Source of the DNA: Alishewanella metallidurans
GTDB taxonomy: Bacteria; Pseudomonadota; Gammaproteobacteria; Enterobacterales; Alteromonadaceae
Length of the DNA: 64,000 bases
Reading direction: 5' to 3'
Assembly: GCF_036983985.1 (NCBI RefSeq)
Contig: NZ_JALAHQ010000001.1
Location: 992,001 to 1,056,000 of the forward strand
This document shows positions 43,556 through 51,619 of this stretch, piece by piece (within the stretch, counting starts at the first letter, position 1; each line of letters starts with the position of its first letter). The translations under genes were made by a program, and so were the position numbers. The notes beneath the pieces were generated by a model. It searched no databases. It was not told the origin of the DNA and was given only the letters and a program-made list of their open reading frames with translations.

Positions 43556-44758
43556 ATGTGGCAAGTTTATTTTAAAGAGCTGACAGAGCTTATGCGCGAT
43601 AAAAAAACGCTGATCTTTGTTATTTTATTACCCATATTTATCTTTCCGGTTATTTTCGGTGTGATGGGCTTAGTGCTATCTAGCACTACTAATAAAGCGA
43701 TGAACGCAGAGCATCGTTATGTGATAGTTAATGCAGAACAAGCGCCTGAATTTACTGAGGCATTGTTTTATCACAAAAACTTCAAGAAAGTAGACAGTGA
43801 TCTGGTTGAGCAAGACGACCTAGCGCAAGCAATTCGTGACGATAAGTTCGATGTTGCTATCGTTATCCCTGCCGATTTTGCCAGTAAACTCCAGCAAGTA
43901 GAGCAAGCAACCTGGCAAATAATTTATAACCAGTCATCACAGTTTGACTTTATGTATCGCTATTTCAACGAGTTATTAACTGACTACAACGAAAAACTAC
44001 AACGGGAAAGCTTAACCAAACTAAACGTCGATCCCGTTAAGTTAGCCGCTATTATTAAACCGGTAGCCATTGAAAGACAAGATACTGCGGCCAAGCGAGA
44101 AAACATTGGTGAAAAGTTTGGCGCGCTAATCGCTTACATTCTTATCCCTTTATGTTTATTAGGAGCCTCGTATCCTGCCATTGATATGGGCGCTGGTGAA
44201 AAAGAGCGTGGCACCTTAGAAACCTTGCTTATTTGTCCTATTAGCCGCGTTAGTATTGTGTTAGGTAAGTTTTTTACCGTATTAACCACTGGCTTAGCTG
44301 GTGCGCTGATTACCGTTGCCAGCTTTGGTATTTGGGGCGCGATTATTGGCTCTTTAGCCGGCATGTCAGTAGTAGAAGAGGCAATGTCAGCAATTTCAAT
44401 TACCGAGCTTGTGCTTATTTTCTCGTTGTTACTGCCTATTTCTGCGGTGTTTGCGGCAATTTTATTAGCCATTTCAATATATGCGCGCACGTTTAAAGAA
44501 GCACAAAATTATATTAGCCCACTCACCATTATTATGTTCGTGCCGCTTGTTGCCGCGATGATGCCAGGAATTGAGCTCAATGCAAAAACGGCACTAATAC
44601 CCATTATGAACGTAGCGCTAGCCATTAAAGAGCTGATTAAAGGCACTGCAGATTATTGGATGCTAGCGCTTATATTTGGCTCAACCATTGCGCTGGCCGG
44701 TATCGCTATTGGTTTTTGTGTGCATTGGTTTCAGCAAGAAAAAGTGTTATTTCGCTAA
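43556..44758 (+). CDS. natB: ABC transporter permease, NatB type
   Basis: 400 residues of the ABC-2 type permease family. One membrane helix near residues 20-40 (TLIFVILLPIFIFPVIFGVMG) is followed by a large periplasmic domain (about 42-190), then five or so helices in the C-terminal half. The motif MGAGEKERGTLETLLICPISR, a conserved amphipathic loop between helices, is typical of NatB/CcmB-like exporters. It is the membrane partner of the upstream ATPase; the pair is co-transcribed (1-base gap). Likely inner membrane. The substrate could be sodium, another cation, a lipid or a peptide. Confidence 0.88.
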   Translation: MWQVYFKELTELMRDKKTLIFVILLPIFIFPVIFGVMGLVLSSTTNKAMNAEHRYVIVNAEQAPEFTEALFYHKNFKKVDSDLVEQDDLAQAIRDDKFDVAIVIPADFASKLQQVEQATWQIIYNQSSQFDFMYRYFNELLTDYNEKLQRESLTKLNVDPVKLAAIIKPVAIERQDTAAKRENIGEKFGALIAYILIPLCLLGASYPAIDMGAGEKERGTLETLLICPISRVSIVLGKFFTVLTTGLAGALITVASFGIWGAIIGSLAGMSVVEEAMSAISITELVLIFSLLLPISAVFAAILLAISIYARTFKEAQNYISPLTIIMFVPLVAAMMPGIELNAKTALIPIMNVALAIKELIKGTADYWMLALIFGSTIALAGIAIGFCVHWFQQEKVLFR

Positions 44759-44776
44759 GTACGACACGTTAGCAAT

Positions 44777-44812
44777 AAACAACAACGCTGGCTTTTGCTG
44801 GCGTTGTTGTTT
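44777..44812 (+). terminator. Terminator after natB
   Basis: AAACAACAACGC (44777-44788) pairs with GCGTTGTTGTTT (44801-44812), a 12-bp stem with a 12-base loop. The tail is only modestly T-rich. Confidence 0.65.
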
Positions 44813-44839
44813 ACGACGCATTTCAGTTTGCAAACACTA

Positions 44840-44868
44840 TTGATAATAGTTCTTAATAGTATTAAAAT
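44840..44868 (+). promoter_or_regulatory. Promoter of bfd with an overlapping Fur-box-like site
   Basis: TTGATA (44840-44845), a 17-base spacer and TAAAAT (44863-44868) form a good sigma70 promoter. A sequence close to the Fur 7-1-7 site (TGATAAT A GTTCTTA, 44841-44855, 11 of 14 matches to TGATAATnATTATCA) overlaps the -35 and spacer, where a bound repressor would block RNA polymerase. Iron repression of bfd is well known in other bacteria. Confidence 0.6.
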
Positions 44869-44896
44869 GCCGGCGTATTGTTATTGGAGCGCTGTT

Positions 44897-45103
44897 ATGT
44901 ACGTCTGCCTATGTAAAGCTGTTACTGATAAAGCCATTAAACAAAAGGTGGCTGAAGGTGTATCGACCATGCGTGAGCTAAAAATGTGCACCGGTTTAGG
45001 TAGCCAATGTGGCAAATGCACCTGTCAAGCCCAGCAAATTCTGCACACTGAGTTAGTAAACATTTCTGCTGATAATTTCGACTTAGCCAAACCTGCTGCT
45101 TAA
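44897..45103 (+). CDS. bfd: Bacterioferritin-associated ferredoxin
   Basis: 68 residues from the ATG at 44897 with a GGAG site 9 bases upstream. The open frame reaches 34 codons further back, but that part has no Bfd similarity. The four cysteines that bind a 2Fe-2S cluster are C4, C6, C38 and C41 (YVCLCKAVTDKAI and CTGLGSQCGKCT). Bfd passes electrons to bacterioferritin so that stored Fe(III) is released as Fe(II). No bacterioferritin gene is in the window. The Fur-like site in its promoter fits expression under iron limitation. Confidence 0.93.
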   Translation: MYVCLCKAVTDKAIKQKVAEGVSTMRELKMCTGLGSQCGKCTCQAQQILHTELVNISADNFDLAKPAA

Positions 45104-45232
45104 TTTGCATTAATATTCAAATTTATAGAATTTTAATTCGCAATATATTCTCTTCTAATACTATTCTGGTCATAATGTTGGCACTAGCCTAGGCCTACCT
45201 AGGTACTTACTAACGCATTAATAGGCGCAGAT

Positions 45233-46123
45233 ATGGATAAAATTAAACAGGTTGCCATTGTTGGTGGTGTGCATGGTAACGAATTCTCTGGTATTTATTT
45301 AGTTAAACAATATCAGGCTGCGCCTGCAGCCGCGGCTAGGCCAAGCTTTAATACTGAGCTGGTGTGGGCTAACCCAGAGGCTTTTCGTGCTAATAAACGT
45401 TATTTACATAGCGATTTAAACCGGCAGTTTAAGCTGGTTGATCTGGCCAATACGGCGCTAAGCAATTATGAACAAAGCCGCGCTAAAGTACTTAACGCGC
45501 AACTTGGCCCTAAGGGGCGGGCTAAAACTGATTTACTGATTGATTTACATAACACCACTAGCAATATGGGCGCCTGTTTAATTTTAACCCAAGCCGGTAC
45601 TTTTTATAATCAGTTAGCTGCCTATGTAAAAATGGTTATGCCAGAGGCAATTATATCGCGTGACGAAGACCATATTGCCGCGCAAGACCATGCGCTTATG
45701 TGCACGCTTGGCCGTTATGGTGTGTTGGTAGAAGTAGGGCCGCAGTCACAGTCAGTGCTGCGTCACGACATATTAGAGTTAATGCACACTATGACGCAGC
45801 ATATTCTTGATTTTGTTGAGTTGTACAACAACAATAACTTACCGGCACTGCCTAAACATACTGAAGCCTTTCGCTATTTACACAGCATTAAGCTGCCAAT
45901 GAACGAGCAGGGTGAGCGCATAGGTATGGTGCATAAAAATATTCAAGACAATGACTATCAACCAATTAACCCAGGCGATGCGATTTTTACTCTGTTTGAT
46001 GGCACAGAAATTTATTACAACGGTGATGTAACGGTATACCCAACCTTTATTAATGAAGCGGCGTACTACGATAATAATTTAGCGATGTCATTAAACGAAA
46101 AAGTATTAATTACACTTGAGTAA
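45233..46123 (+). CDS. Aspartoacylase-like zinc hydrolase
   Basis: 296 residues of the AstE/AspA family. The zinc-binding motif is GGVHGNEFSG (His14, Glu17) with the third ligand in LLIDLHNTTSNMG. SDLNRQF, and EVGPQSQ with the catalytic glutamate, are also typical. The C-terminal part with NPGDAIFTLFDGTEI and YPTFINEAAYY resembles aspartoacylases rather than succinylglutamate desuccinylase; deacylation of N-acetyl-aspartate or a related N-acyl amino acid is likely. ATAGGCG precedes the ATG. It has no co-directional close partner. The 129-base gap before it contains a CCTAGG inverted repeat (45188-45203) of unknown meaning. Confidence 0.85.
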   Translation: MDKIKQVAIVGGVHGNEFSGIYLVKQYQAAPAAAARPSFNTELVWANPEAFRANKRYLHSDLNRQFKLVDLANTALSNYEQSRAKVLNAQLGPKGRAKTDLLIDLHNTTSNMGACLILTQAGTFYNQLAAYVKMVMPEAIISRDEDHIAAQDHALMCTLGRYGVLVEVGPQSQSVLRHDILELMHTMTQHILDFVELYNNNNLPALPKHTEAFRYLHSIKLPMNEQGERIGMVHKNIQDNDYQPINPGDAIFTLFDGTEIYYNGDVTVYPTFINEAAYYDNNLAMSLNEKVLITLE

Positions 46124-46204
46124 CATTTTTAACTATTTGTGTTTTGCAGTTACGTTTTATGGCAACTAGAATACTAATTCTAAACAACCTTGGCGGGCAA
46201 AAGT

Positions 46205-47044
46205 GTGCCACTAACACTGCGTAATGTTTTTCTCGTTATTAGTTTAAACCTATTGGGCTGCAATGCTTTGCAATCTGCCGAGCCGCTACGCCTGCTAACT
46301 GAGTATAATCCGCCGGCGGAAATTATTGATGAGCAAGGTAACGTAAACGGCGTTACCGTAAAGCTTATTCGTATATTGCAACAGCGGTTAAACCAGCCGG
46401 CAAGTATTGAGCTTATGCCTTGGAGTCGGGCGTTAAACATTGCTAAAGAAGCAAAAAATGTTGGCTTGTTTGAAACGGTTTATACCGAAAAACGAGCCGC
46501 ATTATTTAAATGGGTTGGCCCACTGCGTATTAATAGTATTTCGCTGTACGGGGTCGAAACACGCTTAGGTAATGACGTTACACAACTGGTGTTTCCGGGC
46601 AAACTTATCGCCTGTAGCTATCGTGATTCAGCAACATCAGAAGAGATTATGCAATTAGGTTTTGTTGAAGGGAAAAATTTAGTACTAACTACGCGCTCAG
46701 GCGATTGCTTAGAGATGCTAGTTTTAGGGCGAGTTGATCTTATTGCCATAACCGAAGGCTCGGTCTCTAAATTCTTACCAAGGTTAGCGTCAACCTCAGA
46801 AAACTTAATTAAAGTTCACACCTTATCGGAACGCCGGCGTTATTTAGCGTTTTCAAAAGATATACCGGATGAAACCGTAGCACTGTGGCAAGCCGCATTA
46901 GAGCAAAGCTATCTTGACGGCACCATGCGTAAATTGTATCAACCGGTATATGGCGAAGACATTATTCACCGATTAGAGCAATTTGCCGAACAAAAACATC
47001 GGATAGAACGTACTGCTACGCCAAGCATAAATTGGCATTACTAA
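46205..47044 (+). CDS. Periplasmic solute-binding (SBP_bac_3-like) protein
   Basis: 279 residues if it starts at the GTG at 46205, which has a GGCGGGC stretch upstream; a TTG at 46190 is the alternative, and no in-frame ATG fits. The N-terminus is hydrophobic (LRNVFLVISLNLLGCNALQS), and LLGC could be a lipobox or part of a plain signal peptide. The rest (PLRLLTEYNPPAEIIDEQG, GVTVKLIRILQQRL, LMPWSRALNIAKE and GLFETVYTEKRAALFKWVGPL) is typical of the small extracellular-solute-binding proteins common in Alteromonadales, which lie apart from any ABC permease. The ligand is unknown. Confidence 0.8.
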   Translation: MPLTLRNVFLVISLNLLGCNALQSAEPLRLLTEYNPPAEIIDEQGNVNGVTVKLIRILQQRLNQPASIELMPWSRALNIAKEAKNVGLFETVYTEKRAALFKWVGPLRINSISLYGVETRLGNDVTQLVFPGKLIACSYRDSATSEEIMQLGFVEGKNLVLTTRSGDCLEMLVLGRVDLIAITEGSVSKFLPRLASTSENLIKVHTLSERRRYLAFSKDIPDETVALWQAALEQSYLDGTMRKLYQPVYGEDIIHRLEQFAEQKHRIERTATPSINWHY

Positions 47045-47075
47045 CCCAGATTGTCGGCAATGAAAGCCCATGCGG

Positions 47076-47477
47076 TTATAACGTATCGTATTTGGCTTTC
47101 TTCTCAATTAACTCAATAGCATAGTTATCCGGATCACGAACAAACGCAATATTGGTTGCCCCCCCTTTAACCGGGCCTGGCTCACGGCTAATTACGCCAC
47201 CTTTAGCGCGAATTTTATCGCAAGCTTCATATATATTGTCTACTTCAAGCGCAATATGGCCAAATGCCGTACCAAGATCGTAGTTATCCACGCCCCAGTT
47301 GTAGGTCAGTTCTAATACTGCCGTGTCATGCTCTTCGCCATAACCGACAAAAGCCAGTGTGTATTTGTATTCAGCGTTTTCAGACTGACGCAACAGTTTC
47401 ATGCCTAATATTTCGGTGTAAAACGCGATAGACTTATCTAAATCGCCAACACGTAGCATGGTATGTAACATTCTCAT
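47076..47477 (-). CDS. gloA: Glyoxalase I (lactoylglutathione lyase)
   Basis: 133 residues, the usual bacterial length. Metal ligands of the glyoxalase fold are visible: His in MRMLHTMLRVGDLDKS, Glu in TAVLELTYNWGVDNY, His in FGHIALEVDNI and Glu near the end in YAIELIEKK. The LGMKLLRQSENAEYKY segment is canonical. It isomerises the hemithioacetal of methylglyoxal and glutathione to S-lactoylglutathione. AGAGG site before the ATG. It converges with the solute-binding protein gene. Confidence 0.96.
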   Translation of the reverse strand: MRMLHTMLRVGDLDKSIAFYTEILGMKLLRQSENAEYKYTLAFVGYGEEHDTAVLELTYNWGVDNYDLGTAFGHIALEVDNIYEACDKIRAKGGVISREPGPVKGGATNIAFVRDPDNYAIELIEKKAKYDTL

Positions 47478-47890
47478 AAAAACCTCTATTCAGTTTTGGC
47501 GTTAAACCAGCAGACAATTTTGGTAATTCCGCTACCGCCGAGCGGCCTGCTATGTTAACACATAATAGCGTACAAAAAGGGCGGCTAGGCGGTAAAAACG
47601 GGTACTCATTCTAAAATTTATTGCATTATATTAGCTGTAATTAACAACCTATTTGAGCAACAAACCAGACGCGTTTTGTTAGATAAATTTTACTGCTTGT
47701 GTTACAGCTATTAAACTATCCGTCCCTATAATATGGTAGGCGTTGAGGTTGTAAAAAAACGCTAATTAGTTTAAATAACTGGGAAGTCCAATATCAATAC
47801 TTAAATATTAATAGTGGCATGTCAGGATGGTATTATTTAAAGACGAAGCTTGCTTCGGTTGTTAACTAACAAGTCTAACGGGACATTACT
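47478..47890. promoter_or_regulatory. Gene-free region between gloA and the cytochrome c gene
   Basis: These 413 bases hold no credible gene. A TATAAT at 47727-47732 is a candidate -10 for the cytochrome gene without a convincing -35. A small GAAGC-TT-GCTTC repeat lies near 47844. I see nothing else definite. Confidence 0.3.
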
Positions 47891-48421
47891 ATGAAAAATG
47901 TTGTTTGCAGTTCACTGTTCGCCATTTTATTACCCACATTAAGTTATGCCGCAGAGCAACAAAACCATGCTGAACATACCCAGGATAAACATGCTAAGGC
48001 GCATCAAGCAACGTCAGGCGTTGAGGCGATGTCTGCTAGTTTACGTGATTTACTTACTCAAGAAATGAGTGCATTACAGTATGGCATGATGTCAATTATT
48101 CCGGCCTATGTTGCCGGAAACTGGGGTGAAATTGAAACCACGGCGGGGAAGATGAAAAACAGTTACATATTGAAGCAAAAACTAACTGAGCAACAAATAG
48201 AAGAGTTCCATTCATCGTTACCGGCTGAGTTTATTAAACAAGACCAGAATTTTCATTATCTAGCAGGAATGCTTGAACATGCTGCCAAGAGTGGCAAACC
48301 AGAGTTAATTAACTTTTACTTTTCTGAAATGAACCGAGCCTGTGTTAGTTGCCACACCGACTTTGCTACACATAAGTTTCCGGCTTTAAAAGCAAAGAAA
48401 AGTAGTGAGCATGCTCACTAA
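47891..48421 (+). CDS. Periplasmic cytochrome c, class II-like (single CxxCH near C-terminus)
   Basis: 176 residues. A signal peptide (1-20, ending LSYA) is followed by a His-rich polar stretch (about 25-40: NHAEHTQDKHAKAHQ), then about 110 residues of helix. The haem-binding motif is CVSCH at 151-155, close to the C-terminus, as in class II (cytochrome c'-like) proteins with a four-helix bundle. Methionines at 66 and 67 in the first helix could supply the axial ligand, but this is uncertain. The His-rich ends (also SSEHAH) could bind metal. Electron transfer or small-molecule binding in the periplasm is likely. It is a single gene. Confidence 0.8.
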   Translation: MKNVVCSSLFAILLPTLSYAAEQQNHAEHTQDKHAKAHQATSGVEAMSASLRDLLTQEMSALQYGMMSIIPAYVAGNWGEIETTAGKMKNSYILKQKLTEQQIEEFHSSLPAEFIKQDQNFHYLAGMLEHAAKSGKPELINFYFSEMNRACVSCHTDFATHKFPALKAKKSSEHAH

Positions 48422-48544
48422 TTAATACGTTAGGCGATTGGTATCTTTCGCTTGTTACTGGTGGAAATAATAAAGTTGTGTCAATTACTTCTCAGCAACA
48501 AGAACGTATTTAATCGCTTAATTACGGTAACTAGTTAAAGGTAT

Positions 48545-49204
48545 CTAGTCAGTTTTGTCTTTAAACTCGCACAGATCTTCGATGATACAACTGCCGCAAC
48601 GCGGTTTGCGGGCGACGCAAGTGTAGCGGCCATGCAAAATTAACCAATGATGCAAGTTGTACATAAACTCGGTTTTGTTCGGGGTGTTTTTAATGATGCT
48701 TTGCTCGGTTTCTTCAACTGTTTTGCCTTTGGCATAGCCCGTGCGGTTGGCGACGCGCTGGATGTGGGTATCAACCGCGATAAAGTATTTACCTTCATTA
48801 TCTTTTAGCCAACCAAACGCAGTATTAAGTACCACGTTTGCGGTTTTTCGGCCAACACCGGGCAGCGCTTCTAGGGCTGCTCGGTTTTCAGGAACTTGGC
48901 CTTGGTGTAGATCAACCAGCATGCGGCAGGTTTTTATGGTGTTTTCAGCTTTGGTATTAAATAAGCCAATGGTTTTTATATAGTGTTTAACGCCGTCTAC
49001 ACCTAAATCTAACATCGCTTGCGGTGTGCGGGCGACAGGGAATAGATGCTTAGTGGCTTTGTTTACGCCAACATCGGTGGCTTGTGCTGACAATAGCACT
49101 GCAATAAGGAGTTCAAACGGTGAGCTGTATTCAAGTTCGGTAGTCGGGTTTGGATTAGCAGCGCGCAGGCGGCTTAGTATTTCAATACGTTTTTGTTTGT
49201 TCAT
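48545..49204 (-). CDS. nth: Endonuclease III
   Basis: 219 residues from the ATG at 49204; the longer open frame runs back into rsxE. The helix-hairpin-helix (LPGVGRKTANVVLNTAFG) contains the catalytic lysine, the catalytic Asp is in FIAVDTHIQRVANR, and the 4Fe-4S cluster cysteines are in CVARKPRCGSCIIEDLC. It removes oxidised pyrimidines and nicks abasic sites in base excision repair. It begins 16 bases after the rsxE stop, at the end of the rsx operon, as in E. coli. Confidence 0.96.
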   Translation of the reverse strand: MNKQKRIEILSRLRAANPNPTTELEYSSPFELLIAVLLSAQATDVGVNKATKHLFPVARTPQAMLDLGVDGVKHYIKTIGLFNTKAENTIKTCRMLVDLHQGQVPENRAALEALPGVGRKTANVVLNTAFGWLKDNEGKYFIAVDTHIQRVANRTGYAKGKTVEETEQSIIKNTPNKTEFMYNLHHWLILHGRYTCVARKPRCGSCIIEDLCEFKDKTD

Positions 49205-49220
49205 ATTTACTTTAACCGCA

Positions 49221-49916
49221 TTATTGTGCTGCGCCAGTGACTCTAGCGCGTGCAATGCTACCTTTGGCAACAGCCTCTTTTTGTTTGAGTTTATTATCAA
49301 TGGTATTTTTAAGCGCAATAATTAGCCCCATACCTAAGAAGGCACCTGGTGGTAACATCGCCAGTAAAAAATGGCTGTCGACGCTAAATAGCTCAATACG
49401 CAGCACTTTCGCCCAGCTGCCTAGTAGTAAATCGGCACCATCAAACAGCGTGCCTTGGCCGAGTATCTCACGTGCTGCACCAAGCACCGTTAGCACTAAC
49501 ATAAAGCCTAAACCCATCATAATGGCGTCAATGGCCGAGGGGAGTACCGCATTTTTTGACGCAAAGGCTTCAGCGCGGCCAATAATGGCGCAGTTGGTAA
49601 CAATTAATGGAATAAAAATACCCAAAGATTGATACAAGCCAAAGGTGTAAGCATTCATCAGTAACTGCACTACGGTAACTAAGCTGGCAATAATAAGCAC
49701 AAATACCGGAATGCGAATTTCGCTGGCAACATGGTTGCGCACCATAGATACCGCAACGTTAGAGCCAAGTAGCACCAATAAGGTTGCCGCACCAAGGCCA
49801 AGCGCATTGGTTATGGTAGCAGTAACGGCTAACAGTGGGCATAAACCCAGTAGCTGCACCAGCCCAGGGTTGTTTTTCCACAGCCCTTGAATGGCTAATT
49901 CTTTAAACTGACTCAT
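49221..49916 (-). CDS. rsxE: Electron transport complex subunit RsxE/RnfE
   Basis: 231 residues with six membrane helices. It starts SQFKELAIQGLWKNNPGLVQLLGLCPLLAVT, and contains IIVTNCAIIGRAEAFA, a segment conserved between RnfA and RnfE that holds the membrane-buried cysteine of the cluster shared by RnfA and RnfE. It begins 9 bases after rsxG. The complex couples NADH/ferredoxin electron flow to ion movement, or keeps SoxR reduced in E. coli. Confidence 0.96.
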   Translation of the reverse strand: MSQFKELAIQGLWKNNPGLVQLLGLCPLLAVTATITNALGLGAATLLVLLGSNVAVSMVRNHVASEIRIPVFVLIIASLVTVVQLLMNAYTFGLYQSLGIFIPLIVTNCAIIGRAEAFASKNAVLPSAIDAIMMGLGFMLVLTVLGAAREILGQGTLFDGADLLLGSWAKVLRIELFSVDSHFLLAMLPPGAFLGMGLIIALKNTIDNKLKQKEAVAKGSIARARVTGAAQ

Positions 49917-49925
49917 AGCGTTACC

Positions 49926-50555
49926 TTATTGCTTTGGGCAATTAGCGGGTTGGGTTGCCAGCTCTGGGTGTTGCTGAATAAATAGCGTGGCTTTTCGCAC
50001 CGCATTTATTACTGCTCGTGGTGTAATAGTGGCACCTGTAAACTGGTCAAAATCACCACCGTCTTTACGCACTGCCCATTTACTGGCGTTATTATCGGTT
50101 ACGGTTTTATCGTTAAAACTAAAAATCCACGGCGAACGGCGCGCTTCTATTTTGTCGCCAAGCCCGGGGGTTTCTTGATGATTTAATATTCGCGTGCCTA
50201 GTATAGTACCCTCTGGTGTAACGGCGACGATAAGATCGATATTGCCGCTATAACCATCAGGTGCTGTGGTTTCAATAAGATAAGCGGCGAGCTGGCCATC
50301 TTTGCGCCAACGATATAACGCTTGCGGGCTCGAGCGGCCTAGTAAGGCTTGATCGGTTACTTGAATGCAGTCTTGCAATAAGGCTTGATTAGCTTCTACG
50401 CTGGGCAGAACTTCGGATAAAATGGCTATTTTACTGGCTTGACGTTGTTGTTCAATCCGCGGCTCGGTTTGAATATGTACTAGGCTAAGAATAGCAACAC
50501 ATAATACCGCGACAACGCCAAGCGCCAGTGCATTTTTGCTGATTGCTCTAATCAT
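49926..50555 (-). CDS. rsxG: Electron transport complex subunit RsxG/RnfG
   Basis: 209 residues with one N-terminal membrane helix (about 9-28) and a periplasmic FMN-binding domain. The covalent FMN attachment site is FDQFTGATITPRAV (TGATIT, with flavin bound on the last Thr). LNHQETPGLGDKIE is another conserved stretch. Its ATG overlaps the rsxD stop by 4 bases. It passes electrons between the cluster and flavin subunits of the complex. Confidence 0.96.
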   Translation of the reverse strand: MIRAISKNALALGVVAVLCVAILSLVHIQTEPRIEQQRQASKIAILSEVLPSVEANQALLQDCIQVTDQALLGRSSPQALYRWRKDGQLAAYLIETTAPDGYSGNIDLIVAVTPEGTILGTRILNHQETPGLGDKIEARRSPWIFSFNDKTVTDNNASKWAVRKDGGDFDQFTGATITPRAVINAVRKATLFIQQHPELATQPANCPKQ

Positions 50556-51619
50556 TTAGTCTGGCTCCGAGCGCGATGGCCATAGGTTCTTGGTCTGGTG
50601 TAGTAATCAATTAGCGGCACCGCCATATTAGCGAGCAAAATAGCAAAGGCATAGGCATCGGGGTAGCCACCGAAATTACGAATTAAAAATACCAGTAAGC
50701 CAATTAATGCGCCATAGACTAAGCGGCCTGTCGCTGTGGTTGCCGCAGATACCGGGTCGGTAGCAATAAAAAATGCTGCCAACATAGTGCCACCGCTAAA
50801 TAGGTGAAATAATGGGCCAGCTAAGGTGTCGGGTGCGGCTAAAGCCGCAATAGCTGATAAGACAAACAGGCTAGCGAGTACGGCAACGGGAATACGCCAG
50901 CTAATAACCTGTTGTTTAATTAACACTAAACCGCCGGCTAAATAAGCCAAGTTAACCCATAGCCAACCACTGCCAGCAAAGGCAAAAAATACCGGGCTTT
51001 GCCAGCTTTCATCTAGCGTTAGGCCTCGGCTTAAATCGGTGCGTAAGGTATCAAGAGGCGTCGCCATAGTGATGCCATCTACGCTAGTTTGTAGTTGCGC
51101 TAGGCTAAAACCGCTGCAACTAAACTGAGTAAATACACTGCATATCGCGTCTAATGGCGTTAGCGTAACACTGTGTAATGAAAGCGGCGGTAGCCATTGT
51201 GTCATCTGCACCGGAAATGAGATAAGTAGCAACACATAGGCAGCCATCGCAGGGTTAAATAAATTATTACCCAACCCACCGTAGAGTTGTTTTACCATAA
51301 TAATGGCAAAGGCTGTACCAATAACAATAATCCACCATGGCGCGTAAGGCGGAATGGCAATAGCAAGTAAAACGGCCGTCAGCATAGCGCTATTGTCTTT
51401 AAGCCTAGGCAATACAGGTTTATTGCGTAGCCGTAACACAAAAGCTTCGCTAAACCATGCCGTGATAATCGCTAGCAGTAATTGTATTAACACCCCATAA
51501 CCAAATAATGCCGCTTGCACGGCGATACCGGGTAGACAGGCCATGATAACCATAAGCATAATTTGCGACGTGCTTTTTTGGTTATGTTGGTGCGGCGAAC
51601 TAGCTATTTTAAAACTCAT
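50552..51619 (-). CDS. rsxD: Electron transport complex subunit RsxD/RnfD
   Basis: 355 residues with about nine to ten membrane helices. The motif MATPLDTLRTDL likely holds the threonine that carries a covalent FMN, as in RnfD. The N-terminus SSPHQHNQKSTSQIMLMVIMACLPGI is characteristic, and NLFNPAMAAYVLLLISFP is conserved. It overlaps rsxC and rsxG by 4 bases each, showing translational coupling across the operon. Confidence 0.96.
   Translation of the reverse strand: MSFKIASSPHQHNQKSTSQIMLMVIMACLPGIAVQAALFGYGVLIQLLLAIITAWFSEAFVLRLRNKPVLPRLKDNSAMLTAVLLAIAIPPYAPWWIIVIGTAFAIIMVKQLYGGLGNNLFNPAMAAYVLLLISFPVQMTQWLPPLSLHSVTLTPLDAICSVFTQFSCSGFSLAQLQTSVDGITMATPLDTLRTDLSRGLTLDESWQSPVFFAFAGSGWLWVNLAYLAGGLVLIKQQVISWRIPVAVLASLFVLSAIAALAAPDTLAGPLFHLFSGGTMLAAFFIATDPVSAATTATGRLVYGALIGLLVFLIRNFGGYPDAYAFAILLANMAVPLIDYYTRPRTYGHRARSQTK

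Noticed and set aside
42739..44758. A sodium-specific role for the ABC pair
   Set aside because: The NatAB name is by similarity only. No sequence feature shows the substrate, so I did not claim sodium export as fact.
45188..45203. CCTAGG inverted repeat before the aspartoacylase-like gene
   Set aside because: Only 6 bp per arm and self-palindromic; too short to call an operator without conservation data.
49237..49632. A 131-codon plus-strand frame inside rsxE
   Set aside because: It is a reverse-strand shadow of a conserved membrane protein gene.
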